DNA from: Aquimarina sp. Aq107
Lineage (GTDB): Bacteria; Bacteroidota; Bacteroidia; Flavobacteriales; Flavobacteriaceae
NCBI RefSeq assembly: GCF_943733665.1
Contig: NZ_OX030782.1
Span: 1,322,001 to 1,386,000 of the forward strand
DNA: 64,000 nt
Direction of reading: 5' to 3'
The notes beneath the pieces were generated by a model. The model had not been told where the DNA came from. It ran no database searches and saw only the letters and a list, made by a program, of their open reading frames with translations. Positions 47,219 to 55,090 of the stretch are shown piece by piece. Numbering within the stretch: position 1 is the stretch's first letter; each line of letters begins with the position of its first letter. The translations under genes and the position numbers were made by a program.

Positions 47219-48403
47219 ATGCGAATACTAGTATTAAACTCAGGGAGTTCATCAATTAAATTTCAACTCTTCAATATGCCTTCTGCTGAGGTTCTATGTT
47301 CAGGATTGGTGGAGCGTATTGGTTTAGAAAATGCCAAAATAAACTATAAAACCAGTACCAATGATATCGAAAAAGAAGAGACTATAGAGAATCATAAAAT
47401 CGGACTTCAGTTGATTGCAGATTATTTATTAGACGCTAAAATTGGTGTAATATCTACTGCTTCAGAAATACAAATAGTTGGTCATAGAGTAGTTCATGGT
47501 GGAAGTACATATGCGGAGACTGTTTTGATTGATAGTGAAGTAAAACAAAAAATAGAAAAACTTTCAGCATTAGCACCTCTTCATAATCCAGCTAACTTGC
47601 AAGGAATTTTGGTGTCAGAAGATATTTTTAAACAAGCTAAACAAGTAGCAGTATTTGATACCGCATTTCATCAAACAATGCCTGTTGAAGCTTATAAGTA
47701 TGCCATTCCTAATTCTTTTTTAGAAGAACATAATATAAGAGTGTATGGATTTCACGGTACTAGTCACAAATACGTTTCGGAAAAAGCAATTGATTCTTTA
47801 GAAAAAAAGAATACCAAGATCATTACGATACATTTAGGAAACGGATGTAGTATGACGGCAGTTAAGGATGGTAAAAGTATAGATCATACTCTAGGCTTTG
47901 CACCAATGAATGGATTAATTATGGGTACTAGATCAGGCGACATAGATCCAGCAGTTATCTTTTATATGGTTAATTCTTTAGGGTATTCTTTAGAAGAGGT
48001 TAATTCATTATTACAAAAAGAAAGTGGAATGCTTGGGTTAACAGGTTTTAGTGATTTAAGAGATATAGAATCTGCAGCAGAAAAAGGTAATATTAACTGT
48101 AAGCAGGCTTTAGAAATGAACGCATACCGTATTAAAAAATTTATTGGCTCATATGTTGCTGCTATGAATGGTCTTGATGCTATTGTTTTTACAGCAGGAA
48201 TAGGCGAAAATTCTGATGTGGTAAGAAATTTGGTTTGTACTGAATTAGAATCTTTAGGAATTGAATTGGATCAAGATAAAAATGCTGCCAGATCTAAGGG
48301 GATAAGGGACATAAGTAAGTCTTCTTCTAAGATTAAAATATTGGTAATTCCAACGAATGAAGAATTGGAGATAGCTAGACAGTCCTTTAATTTAATTTCA
48401 TAA
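47219..48403 (+). CDS. ackA: Acetate kinase
   Basis: The 394-residue protein has both family signatures: MRILVLNSGSSSIKFQLFN near the start and YGFHGTSHKYVSEKA (about 178-192). It also has the catalytic region HLGNGCSMTAVKDGKSIDH, GLIMGTRSGDIDP, and the actin-like ATPase end TAGIGENSDVVR. It turns acetyl phosphate and ADP into acetate and ATP. The gene is 16 bp after pta and clearly cotranscribed. It ends at a strong hairpin, 48411-48443. Confidence 0.98.
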   Translation: MRILVLNSGSSSIKFQLFNMPSAEVLCSGLVERIGLENAKINYKTSTNDIEKEETIENHKIGLQLIADYLLDAKIGVISTASEIQIVGHRVVHGGSTYAETVLIDSEVKQKIEKLSALAPLHNPANLQGILVSEDIFKQAKQVAVFDTAFHQTMPVEAYKYAIPNSFLEEHNIRVYGFHGTSHKYVSEKAIDSLEKKNTKIITIHLGNGCSMTAVKDGKSIDHTLGFAPMNGLIMGTRSGDIDPAVIFYMVNSLGYSLEEVNSLLQKESGMLGLTGFSDLRDIESAAEKGNINCKQALEMNAYRIKKFIGSYVAAMNGLDAIVFTAGIGENSDVVRNLVCTELESLGIELDQDKNAARSKGIRDISKSSSKIKILVIPTNEELEIARQSFNLIS

Positions 48404-48410
48404 AAATAAA

Positions 48411-48443
48411 AACGATTACCCGAAAACTGTTCGGGTAATCGTT
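48411..48443. terminator. Bidirectional terminator between ackA and the peptide genes
   Basis: Perfect 13-bp arms AACGATTACCCGA and TCGGGTAATCGTT enclose a 7-base loop. The poly-T-like tract (TTTATTTTTA) is on the minus strand, serving the 48472 peptide gene; on the plus strand the stem follows ackA by seven bases. Confidence 0.88.
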
Positions 48444-48471
48444 AAAGTATTAAAAACATTGGTTTTTTTGG

Positions 48472-48657
48472 TTATGCCCAAATACAACTTCCGTTAGGCT
48501 GACAATAACCAAAGTCGCAAAACTCAAAACCGTTGAACATTTGACAACATTTTCTAGGAGGTCCACAATAAACGTAGTTACTCCAAGAACCTTTTATTTG
48601 TTCTTGATCTTTTTTCGTTAATTTTTGAATTCCTTCAAGGTTTAAGATTTTTTTCAT
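48472..48657 (-). CDS. Cys-rich precursor peptide A with IKG leader (bacteriocin/RiPP-like)
   Basis: The 61-residue peptide has leader MKKILNLEGIQKLTKKDQEQ-IKGS (1-24), the shape of Bacteroidota natural-product/double-Gly leaders. A 37-residue tail follows with six Cys at 31, 37, 38, 47, 52 and 58, ending CIWA. Spacing of the last three Cys (C-x4-C-x5-C) matches peptide B. It is the most diverged of three tandem copies. A promoter-like TTTG-N21-TATCTTG lies upstream and a terminator downstream. No processing enzyme, peptidase-containing ABC exporter or immunity gene lies within the window around it. The family name is inferred from form; activity is unknown. Confidence 0.8.
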   Translation of the reverse strand: MKKILNLEGIQKLTKKDQEQIKGSWSNYVYCGPPRKCCQMFNGFEFCDFGYCQPNGSCIWA

Positions 48658-48687
48658 TGTGTAAGTATTAAAGTTATTTTATATCTA

Positions 48688-48719
48688 CAAGATAGGGTGT
48701 TAATGAATTGAAATACAAA
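48688..48719 (-). promoter_or_regulatory. Probable promoter of peptide gene A
   Basis: On the minus strand TTTG (48716-48719), a 21-bp spacer and TATCTTG (48688-48694) resemble the TTG/TAnnTTTG consensus with one base off. It lies about 30 bp before the ATG. Confidence 0.5.
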
Positions 48720-48795
48720 CTGAATTACTTGATATTTATAAATTTCAAGAACTTTTGGCTATAGTTCAAATCCATTTAAAATTGAGTGAAATATA

Positions 48796-48826
48796 AAAAA
48801 GAGGCAGTTTTCCTAGCCTCTTTTTA
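48796..48826. terminator. Terminator between peptide genes B and A
   Basis: Arms AAAAAGAGGC and GCCTCTTTTT enclose a 10-base loop, with T tracts on both strands. It separates peptide gene B from peptide gene A, so A has its own transcript. Confidence 0.85.
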
Positions 48827-48856
48827 TTTTATCTTTCAATATTATTGATACGCCGT

Positions 48857-49060
48857 TTAATAAAGAATACAACCTCCAAAACTTGTACATCTACCTGGTT
48901 CGCAAAAGCTTCCTCCTGGGAAACTAATACGGCATCTGTTTCCACTACCATTAATTGGATTTGGATTGCAACAAGAGATATATGTATTTGCCCCTTTTAT
49001 TGATCTTTGTTGTCCTTTGCTAAGTTCTTGGACACCTGTTAATTCTAAGATTTTTTTCAT
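48857..49060 (-). CDS. Cys-rich precursor peptide B with IKG leader (bacteriocin/RiPP-like)
   Basis: The 67-residue peptide has leader MKKILELTGVQELSKGQQRS-IKGA (1-24). The core has six Cys at 30, 31, 43, 53, 58 and 64, including ISFPGGSFCEPGRC and a CILY end. The leader half LSKGQQRSIKGA and the core motif ISFPGGSFCEPG are identical to peptide C, showing a recent duplication. The spacer between the first Cys pair and the third Cys is longer (NPNPINGSGNR) and free of Cys. Gly and Pro are common, so disulfide- or thioether-locked loops are plausible. Its own terminator follows. Confidence 0.8.
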   Translation of the reverse strand: MKKILELTGVQELSKGQQRSIKGANTYISCCNPNPINGSGNRCRISFPGGSFCEPGRCTSFGGCILY

Positions 49061-49107
49061 TGTGTATTATGTTTGAGTTAAAAATATTAAGATGTGTTTT
49101 TTGAGAA

Positions 49108-49130
49108 AGGCATACTAGTTTTACATGCCT
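49108..49130 (-). terminator. Weak hairpin between peptide genes C and B
   Basis: Six-base arms AGGCAT and ATGCCT with an 11-base loop, 13 bases after the stop of gene C; the sequence after it on the minus strand is T-rich only in part. It may be a partial terminator, so B could be read partly from C. Confidence 0.4.
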
Positions 49131-49142
49131 ATAAATCTTATT

Positions 49143-49334
49143 CTAATATAGAATACATCTTCCGAAGCTATATGGATCACAATAACCAGGTTCGCAAAAA
49201 CTTCCACCTGGAAAACTGATTTGACAACCTCTTCCAGAACTACAGCAGGATATATTACCCCATGCACCCTTGATAGATCTTTGTTGTCCTTTACTTAATT
49301 TTTGAATTCCTTGTAAATCTAAGATTTTCTTCAT
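49143..49334 (-). CDS. Cys-rich precursor peptide C with IKG leader (bacteriocin/RiPP-like)
   Basis: The 63-residue peptide has leader MKKILDLQGIQKLSKGQQRS-IKGA (1-24). The core starts WGNISCC and carries six Cys at 30, 31, 37, 47, 52 and 60, with ISFPGGSFCEPGYC and CILY as in peptide B. It is the first gene of the minus-strand trio. The 20 bases upstream of the ATG (ending ACACA) are nearly the same as for A and B. Cleavage after the Gly-Ala at 23-24 is expected if a double-Gly-type peptidase acts. No such gene is nearby. Confidence 0.8.
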   Translation of the reverse strand: MKKILDLQGIQKLSKGQQRSIKGAWGNISCCSSGRGCQISFPGGSFCEPGYCDPYSFGRCILY

Positions 49335-49694
49335 TGTGTAAGATATTTAAGTTAATCTCTTAAAAATAAGTGAAAATTCCCTAATTGCACTAGGTTAAAA
49401 ACATTAAATAAATGCGGTTTTGTAGTAGTTTTTATGTTGAATAAATTCTGCTTGTTGATTTTTGGACTGTTTTTGAAGTATTATTCTGATATGCTATTGT
49501 AGGTGATAACTTATTAACAAACATGATTTTGTGTAAAAAACTGACTATCAGTAATTTAATCTTGCTTTAAGGTCTAATCGCTACATTTTCAACAGGTTGG
49601 GTAATGATTTGGTAACATAACCTTCTAGTTAATTCAACAAAATAGTTTTAGTTTCGAGGACAGTAAAACTTACTAACCTAACTCACAACACAAA
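49335..49694. other. Gene-free 360-bp divergent region between peptide C and the secreted nuclease
   Basis: No ORF over about 15 codons. It must carry both divergent promoters. The only box I see is an imperfect TAGTTTCG at 49649-49656 (one base off TAnnTTTG), 39 bp before the nuclease ATG. No inverted repeat of note was found. Confidence 0.4.
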
Positions 49695-51623
49695 ATGAAA
49701 AAAATAGTACTATTACTAGTCATGGGATATTCTCTGGCTAGTTTTGGCCAGATTCCTTCTTATTACAATGATGTAAACCTTTCTTTATCAGGACAATCAT
49801 TAAAAAATGAATTGGCAACAAAAGTAACTAATACACAAACGAACACTTTATCTTATACTCCAGGTGTTTGGGATGCTTTAAAACAGACAGATCTTGATCC
49901 TTCAAATTCTTCGAGAGTGATCTTAATTTATGGATATAACGATACAGATGGAAATACTACTACGGATAGGACAAGAGGCGTAAATAATAATGGAGGAGGT
50001 TCTACAGATTGGAATAGAGAACATGTATATCCTAAATCATTAGGTAATCCAAATTTAGGAACTTCTGGACCTGGTGCTGATGCGCATCATTTAAGACCTT
50101 CGGATGTACAAAGAAATTCTAGCAGAGGTAGTCGAAAGTTTGCAGATGGTTCTGGTAATTCTGGACCAACCTCACAAGGGCATTGGTATCCTGGAGACGA
50201 GTTTAAAGGTGACGTAGCTCGAATGATGATGTTTATGTATATAAGATATGGTAATCGATGCTTGCCATCTAACGTAGGTATTGGTACAGCGGTTTCTGGA
50301 GATTCTGATATGATCGAGTTGTTTTTAGAATGGAATGCGGAAGACCCAGTTTCTACCTTAGAATTACAAAGAAATCCAATTATAGAAAATTTACAAGGTA
50401 ATAGAAATCCGTTCATCGATAACCCTGCTTTTGCTACTCAGATATGGGGAGGACCACAAGCTGAAGATCGTTTTGGAAATACAGGTGGTGGCGGAAATAC
50501 TTTGTGCAGTTCTACAGTAACTACATTTCCTTATAATGAAGGGTTCGAAAACACATTTGGAGCATGGAAGCAAGCTACATCAGGAGATGATTTTAATTGG
50601 GCTACTCGTTCCGGAAGCACTCCTTCTTCTAATACAGGTCCGAGTTCGGCTAATGCGGGATCTTATTATATATATATGGAATCTTCTAGTCCAAATTATT
50701 CAAATAAAAGAGCGATATTATATTCTCCTTGTTATGATATTACTAGTGCTACCCAAGCAACTATTTCATTTAAGTACCATATGTATGGAACTTCTGCTAT
50801 GGGAAGTCTTTCATTAGAAGCAAGTTTAGATGGAACCACTTGGATGTCTATTTGGAGTAAATCTGGAAATCAAGGAAATTCTTGGCAGACAGCATCTGTA
50901 AATTTAGCTTCTTACCTAGGAGAAAAAGTACAATTACGTTTTAATGGAATTACTGGAACTACTTGGCAAGGGGATATGGCTGTTGATGCGGTCAATTTAT
51001 CTACTTCGGGTAGTACAGGAGGAGGATCTACAACCGGTGATGTCAATTTAAGAATTACTTTTGACCAGTATCCAGAAGAAACTAGTTGGGAAATCTCAAA
51101 TAGTAGTGGTCAAGTTGTGTTTTCTGGAGAAACTTATGGTTCACAGGCAGACGGTTCTACGATTAATCTTGGTAGAACATTAGATGTAGGTTGTTATACG
51201 CTAGTCGTAAAAGATTCTTATGGAGATGGTATTTGTTGTAGTTATGGGAATGGTTCTTATGAATTAACAGATGCTAACGGCGTTGTATTAACTTCAGGAG
51301 GCTCTTTTGGTTCTCAAGATACTAAGAGTTTCTGTGTTACTTCTACATCTAGAGTTGGGATTGATACTATTGAAGAAAAAGTAGAAAAATCAGCTTCATT
51401 TGATTTCGGTTTTTATCCGAATCCGGTGAAAGGTTTATTAAACTTACAATTAGAAGGTATTGATAATGCTAATTATAAAATAGTAAATCATATAGGTCAG
51501 GTTATGAAAAAAGGATTAGTTACTAAAGAATCAATTCAGCTTCATAATTTGTCATCTGGGATGTACTTTATTATTATAGATAATGGAGAGCAAAAAGTAA
51601 GTAAGAAGTTTACTAAAGAGTAG
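49695..51623 (+). CDS. Secreted endonuclease I family nuclease with T9SS type A sorting domain
   Basis: The 642-residue protein has a signal peptide at 1-18 ending SFG with mature Gln. Residues 20-255 are the Endonuclease_1 (EndA/NucM-type, beta-beta-alpha-metal) domain with NREHVYPKSLG (107-117) and ADAHHLRPSD (129-138), the catalytic His/metal region. A MAM-like/cleaved-adhesin jelly roll follows (about 275-435, PYNEGFENTFGAW, AVDAVNLS). A beta domain with paired Cys (about 450-550, SYGDGICCSYGNGSYEL) comes next. The end is a type A T9SS sorting domain (about 565-642, FGFYPNPVKGLLNLQ and SSGMYFIIIDNG). It should be exported and surface-bound or released to degrade extracellular DNA or RNA for nutrients. 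Confidence 0.95.
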   Translation: MKKIVLLLVMGYSLASFGQIPSYYNDVNLSLSGQSLKNELATKVTNTQTNTLSYTPGVWDALKQTDLDPSNSSRVILIYGYNDTDGNTTTDRTRGVNNNGGGSTDWNREHVYPKSLGNPNLGTSGPGADAHHLRPSDVQRNSSRGSRKFADGSGNSGPTSQGHWYPGDEFKGDVARMMMFMYIRYGNRCLPSNVGIGTAVSGDSDMIELFLEWNAEDPVSTLELQRNPIIENLQGNRNPFIDNPAFATQIWGGPQAEDRFGNTGGGGNTLCSSTVTTFPYNEGFENTFGAWKQATSGDDFNWATRSGSTPSSNTGPSSANAGSYYIYMESSSPNYSNKRAILYSPCYDITSATQATISFKYHMYGTSAMGSLSLEASLDGTTWMSIWSKSGNQGNSWQTASVNLASYLGEKVQLRFNGITGTTWQGDMAVDAVNLSTSGSTGGGSTTGDVNLRITFDQYPEETSWEISNSSGQVVFSGETYGSQADGSTINLGRTLDVGCYTLVVKDSYGDGICCSYGNGSYELTDANGVVLTSGGSFGSQDTKSFCVTSTSRVGIDTIEEKVEKSASFDFGFYPNPVKGLLNLQLEGIDNANYKIVNHIGQVMKKGLVTKESIQLHNLSSGMYFIIIDNGEQKVSKKFTKE

Positions 51624-51650
51624 TCAGAATAAAAATATGTTAAATATATC

Positions 51651-51685
51651 ATCAATCCTGCTTTTTAAGTGGGATTGATTTTTTG
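51651..51685 (+). terminator. Terminator after the nuclease gene
   Basis: Arms ATCAATCC and GGATTGAT with a 13-base loop are followed by a T-rich tract (TTTTTTG), 28 bp after the stop. Confidence 0.85.
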
Positions 51686-51715
51686 TATAAAAAAGATGTA
51701 GATGTTTTTTAAAGG

Positions 51716-52228
51716 CTACACTTGATGTTTTTGATTAGTTATTTTTTGCCATATGAACAGCGATATTTTGTAAAGTAAATAGAATAAAGGAATTCCTATA
51801 ACTAGGCTAAAAATAATTAATAAAAGAGCAAGTTTACCTCCTATAAATGGAATTTTACGTATATCCGAAATGATAGTAGTTTCACTGTACATATAATATG
51901 CACTAATAACAGTTAATGTTCCTATAGTAACGTATAAAAGATCATTGACGAAATTAAAATTATTGTATAAATGCTTAATTGTGGTAAATTGATATATATG
52001 ATATAATAAACCAACCCCTAAACCAATAGAAAGAATGTATATAAGTTCTTTCTGATTTTTATATTGATCTCCGGTTAGAAAACTGCTTTTTAAACAAGCA
52101 GTGCATAATGTTGGATTATTGTGTATACAAGTATGACACATACCCTTAAAGCAATTATTACATCTACTTTGCGCAAAAAGGTTAGGATGCGAATGGCAAA
52201 AATGTTTTTGTTTTTCCTGCTCTGTCAT
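51716..52228 (-). CDS. Membrane protein with an N-terminal B-box-like zinc domain
   Basis: The 170-residue protein has, in its first 48 residues, many likely zinc ligands (Cys11, His12/14, Cys23, Cys26, Cys31, Cys34, His36, Cys42, Cys45) spaced as in B-box zinc fingers: CHSHPN, CNNCFKGMCHTC and CTAC. About three hydrophobic segments follow (near 57-78, 92-112 and 135-158). Such zinc-finger membrane proteins recur in bacteria, often as rhomboid- or Yip1-like proteins, but none of those catalytic motifs is seen. Function unknown. It lies downstream of the Hsp31 gene but is separated from it by a terminator. Confidence 0.8.
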   Translation of the reverse strand: MTEQEKQKHFCHSHPNLFAQSRCNNCFKGMCHTCIHNNPTLCTACLKSSFLTGDQYKNQKELIYILSIGLGVGLLYHIYQFTTIKHLYNNFNFVNDLLYVTIGTLTVISAYYMYSETTIISDIRKIPFIGGKLALLLIIFSLVIGIPLFYLLYKISLFIWQKITNQKHQV

Positions 52229-52266
52229 GTGTTTTATTTTGGGGAATAATGTGGTATAAAAATATT

Positions 52267-52299
52267 AAAAAAGCGCAAATAGTTAATTTTGCGCTTTTT
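52267..52299 (-). terminator. Terminator of the Hsp31-like gene
   Basis: Arms AAAAGCGCAAA and TTTTGCGCTTTT with a short loop, followed on the minus strand by T residues, 32 bp after the stop at 52331. Confidence 0.85.
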
Positions 52300-52330
52300 G
52301 ATTAAGTCCAATGTATATTATGAGTTTGTG

Positions 52331-53107
52331 TTACTTCAATTGGCCTAATAATTTTTCAGCAACGAGTTCAGAAGAGGCAGGATTTTGTCCAGTAATTAGC
52401 AATCCATCTTCTAGTGCATAAGGTGACCAATCGTCTCCTTTGGAGTATGTTCCTCCATTATCTTTTAGCATATCTTCTACAAGAAAAGGTACCACATCAG
52501 TTAGTTGAACTGCCGCTTCTTCTGTATTGGAAAATCCAGTAACTTTTTTGTTATTTACTAAAGGTGATCCATCATTTGCTTTTGTGTTTTTAAATATAGC
52601 AGGTGCATGGCATACCGCTGCAATAGGTTTATGTTGCTTATAAAAAGTTTCAATCAATTTGATAGAGTTTTTATTTTCTGCTAGATCCCATAAAGGTCCG
52701 TGACCACCTGGATAAAATATAGCGTCGTAATCATCTGCATTAATCTGCTCTAATGGTATACTGCTTCCTAAAATATTTTGAGTCTCTTGATCTTCGTTAA
52801 ATCGCTTTGTAGCGGGTGTCTGAAAATCTGGAAGTTCACTTTTTGGATCAATTGGTGGTTGTCCTCCTTTTGGAGATGCAATGGTGATATCAATACCTTT
52901 ATCTTTCAAAAAATAGTAGGGGGAAGCGAACTCTTCGATCCAGAATCCTGTTTTTTCTCCTGTATCTCCTAAATCGCTGTGACTTGTTAATACAAATAGA
53001 ACTTTTTTCATGTGATTTTTTTGTTTTGTTATTTTTTTACTTTCTGTTTCTTTCCCGCACGAAGCAAATAATACAATTATTGCTGTAAGCCCGATGATCT
53101 TTTTCAT
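52331..53107 (-). CDS. DJ-1/PfpI superfamily lipoprotein (Hsp31-type)
   Basis: The protein has 258 residues. Residues 1-17 form a lipoprotein signal (IIVLFASC|GKETES). The rest is a glutamine-amidotransferase-like DJ-1 domain: TGFWIEEFASPYYFL with the supporting Glu, AIFYPGGHGPLWDL, and the nucleophile elbow IAAVCHAPAIF with Cys, followed by LLITGQNPASS. Hsp31-type members act as glyoxalases or chaperones, usually in the cytoplasm; a lipoprotein anchor is unusual. The start is the ATG at 53107, because the -7 box lies at 53138-53145. It follows a CRP-type regulator gene 83 bp upstream on the same strand. Confidence 0.88.
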   Translation of the reverse strand: MKKIIGLTAIIVLFASCGKETESKKITKQKNHMKKVLFVLTSHSDLGDTGEKTGFWIEEFASPYYFLKDKGIDITIASPKGGQPPIDPKSELPDFQTPATKRFNEDQETQNILGSSIPLEQINADDYDAIFYPGGHGPLWDLAENKNSIKLIETFYKQHKPIAAVCHAPAIFKNTKANDGSPLVNNKKVTGFSNTEEAAVQLTDVVPFLVEDMLKDNGGTYSKGDDWSPYALEDGLLITGQNPASSELVAEKLLGQLK

Positions 53108-53137
53108 TAATAAAATTCTTCTATGTTTATTTAGAAA

Positions 53138-53145
53138 CAAAATTA
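53138..53145 (-). promoter_or_regulatory. TAnnTTTG -7 element of the Hsp31-like gene
   Basis: On the minus strand TAATTTTG matches the consensus 30 bp before the ATG at 53107. It overlaps the alternative in-frame ATG at 53140, which is therefore not used. Confidence 0.5.
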
Positions 53146-53190
53146 GGGTATCAGAAAAACCAAAAAAATGATCTATGATAAGAAAAGTAT

Positions 53191-53760
53191 TTATTTTTTG
53201 GCAATCTCTTTTCGTATTCTACTAAGACTTTCTGAAGTTATCCCTAAATAAGAAGCAATATGATAGTTCTTTACTAATTGCTCAATATTAGGATACGTAT
53301 TTACGAATTCAATATATTGTTCTTTTGCAGTTTTTGATAAATCTCCGATGATTCTCTTTTGAAAGGAACCGATATAGGATTCGGTTTTTATTCGAAAATA
53401 ACGTTCTATTCCAGGGACCAAATCAAAAATTTCTTCCATATCATCTCTAGAGAGTCTTAAAGCCGTAGCATCCTGAATACATTCAATTTGAAGAATTGCT
53501 TTTTCTTTTTTGAAAAATGCAGTATAGTCACTAATCCACCAGTCCTTTATTGCAAATTGTATGGTATGTTCCTTCGCTGATGTATCTGTAAAAAAAGATC
53601 TTAAACAACCGCTTTCTACATAATATTGATAAAAAGTGGTGTCATTAGGATGTAATAAAGTTTCACCTTTGTTGATGGTTGTTTTTTTAAGCTTTTTACT
53701 GATGATGTTTTTATGCATTTCGCTCAATGTTAAACCTTGAAAAATTTCTTGGAGATGCAT
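53191..53760 (-). CDS. Crp/Fnr family transcriptional regulator
   Basis: The 189-residue protein has an N-terminal cyclic-nucleotide-binding-like jelly roll (KGETLLHPNDTTFYQYYVESG, LRSFF) without the phosphate-binding RxS pattern of true cAMP receptors. A linker helix follows, and a C-terminal winged helix (HIASYLGITSESLSRIRKEI). Proteins of this short form are common in flavobacteria and sense unknown ligands. It lies just upstream of the Hsp31-like gene on the same strand and may control it or be controlled with it. No Cys cluster of the Fnr type is seen. Confidence 0.9.
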   Translation of the reverse strand: MHLQEIFQGLTLSEMHKNIISKKLKKTTINKGETLLHPNDTTFYQYYVESGCLRSFFTDTSAKEHTIQFAIKDWWISDYTAFFKKEKAILQIECIQDATALRLSRDDMEEIFDLVPGIERYFRIKTESYIGSFQKRIIGDLSKTAKEQYIEFVNTYPNIEQLVKNYHIASYLGITSESLSRIRKEIAKK

Positions 53761-53848
53761 ATGGTATAAGTTCTAAATGCGTTTTTTACTACTGTAAAAA
53801 TATTAAAAAAGAATAAGCTTTATGAGTTAGGTATATACAAAATAAAAG

Positions 53849-53876
53849 AGTCTGACTATAAATGATAATCAGACCC
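53849..53876 (-). terminator. Terminator of dnaN
   Basis: Inverted repeat AGTCTGA with TCAGACC around a loop of about 13 bases, followed on the minus strand by CTTTTATTTT; about 30 bp after the dnaN stop. Confidence 0.75.
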
Positions 53877-53904
53877 TTTTTATGTTGTTTTCAGGTAATA
53901 TGTA

Positions 53905-55023
53905 CTAGTTGTTTAGCATTACAGGCATTACAAGCATGGTAACGCTTTCACCTTCATCTAATCCATCAGTTGGAGTTAAAATTCCGGCTCTATTAGGTAA
54001 TGACATTTCTAATTGTACATCATCTGCATTAAGATTATTCAACATTTCACTTAGGAAACGAGAATTGAAACCAATCTGCATATCATCTCCTTGATAATCA
54101 CAAGTAAGACGTTCCTCAGCTTTGTTAGAATAGTCAATATCTTCTGCTGAGATATTTAATTCTGCACCTGCTATTTTTAATCTTATTTGATGTGTAGTCT
54201 TGTTTGAGAAAATAGAAACCCTACGTACAGAATTTAAAAATTGAGTACGCGCAATTGTTAATTTATTAGGATTTTCTTTAGGGATTACAGCTTCGTAATT
54301 AGGATACTTGCCATCTATCAATCTACAGATTAACTCTGTATCCTCGAATGTGAATTTAGCATTAGACTCATTGTATTCTATTAATACTTCTGTGTCACTG
54401 CCAGCTAATATACCTTTTAAAAGATTTAAAGGTTTTTTAGGCATAATAAATTCAGCCGATTGAGATGCTTTTACATCTTCACGAGAGTATTTCACCAATT
54501 TATGTGCATCCGTAGCCACAAAAGTTAAACTTTCTGTAGAGAACTGAAAAAATACTCCACTCATAACAGGTCTAAGATCATCGTTACCAGTAGCAAAAAT
54601 AGTTTTGCTAATGGCAGTAGCTAAAATATCTCCTAATAATGTTGTAGAACTTGGATCCTCTAATTCTACAGCTTTAGGAAATTCTTCTCCATCTGCATAT
54701 GCTAATGCATATTTACCGTGATTAGAACTGATTTCTATAGTATTATTATCTCCTGCAACAAAAGTTAGTGGTTGCTCAGGAAACGTTTTTAAAGTTTCTA
54801 ATAATAATTTTGCTGGTACTGCAATAATTCCTTCATCTGATGACTCAACCTCTAGTTTAGCAGACATAGTAGTCTCCAAATCAGATGCTGAAACTGTCAA
54901 GGAGTTATTATCTAATTCAAATAAGAAGTTATCTAGGATAGGTAGTGTGTTACTATTATTGATAACTCCACCTAATACTTGAAGTTGCTTTAATAAATAC
55001 GAACTGGAAACTATGAATTTCAC
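53905..55023 (-). CDS. dnaN: DNA polymerase III subunit beta (sliding clamp)
   Basis: The 372-residue protein has the three repeated clamp domains: MKFIVSSSYLLKQLQVLGGV and PILDNFLFE in domain 1, GDILATAISKTIFATGNDD and ATDAHKLVKYS in domain 2, and NSRFLSEMLNNL with the closing LVMPVML in domain 3. Two such chains form the ring that holds the replicative polymerase on DNA. In this genome it is away from dnaA, as is usual in flavobacteria. Its 5' region carries a consensus -7 box (55083-55090) and a small inverted repeat (55046-55061). Confidence 0.98.
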   Translation of the reverse strand: MKFIVSSSYLLKQLQVLGGVINNSNTLPILDNFLFELDNNSLTVSASDLETTMSAKLEVESSDEGIIAVPAKLLLETLKTFPEQPLTFVAGDNNTIEISSNHGKYALAYADGEEFPKAVELEDPSSTTLLGDILATAISKTIFATGNDDLRPVMSGVFFQFSTESLTFVATDAHKLVKYSREDVKASQSAEFIMPKKPLNLLKGILAGSDTEVLIEYNESNAKFTFEDTELICRLIDGKYPNYEAVIPKENPNKLTIARTQFLNSVRRVSIFSNKTTHQIRLKIAGAELNISAEDIDYSNKAEERLTCDYQGDDMQIGFNSRFLSEMLNNLNADDVQLEMSLPNRAGILTPTDGLDEGESVTMLVMPVMLNN

Positions 55024-55045
55024 CCGTTTAATTTTTTTAGATTAG

Positions 55046-55061
55046 TACTGTTTTTACAGTA
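55046..55061. repeat. Short inverted repeat in the dnaN leader
   Basis: TACTGT and ACAGTA, perfect 6-bp arms with four T residues between them, lie between the -7 box and the dnaN start. Possibly an operator or an RNA hairpin. Confidence 0.4.
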
Positions 55062-55082
55062 GCCATATATTAATAGCTAACG

Positions 55083-55090
55083 CAAATATA
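55083..55090 (-). promoter_or_regulatory. TAnnTTTG -7 element of dnaN
   Basis: On the minus strand TATATTTG matches the consensus, about 60 bp before the dnaN ATG. No TTG at the usual -33 distance. Confidence 0.55.

Noticed and set aside
48472..49334. Toxin-antitoxin or phage small genes
   Set aside because: The three ORFs share one leader and a six-Cys core, each in single-gene style with terminators; no pairing with a second gene type and no phage or IS marks are near.
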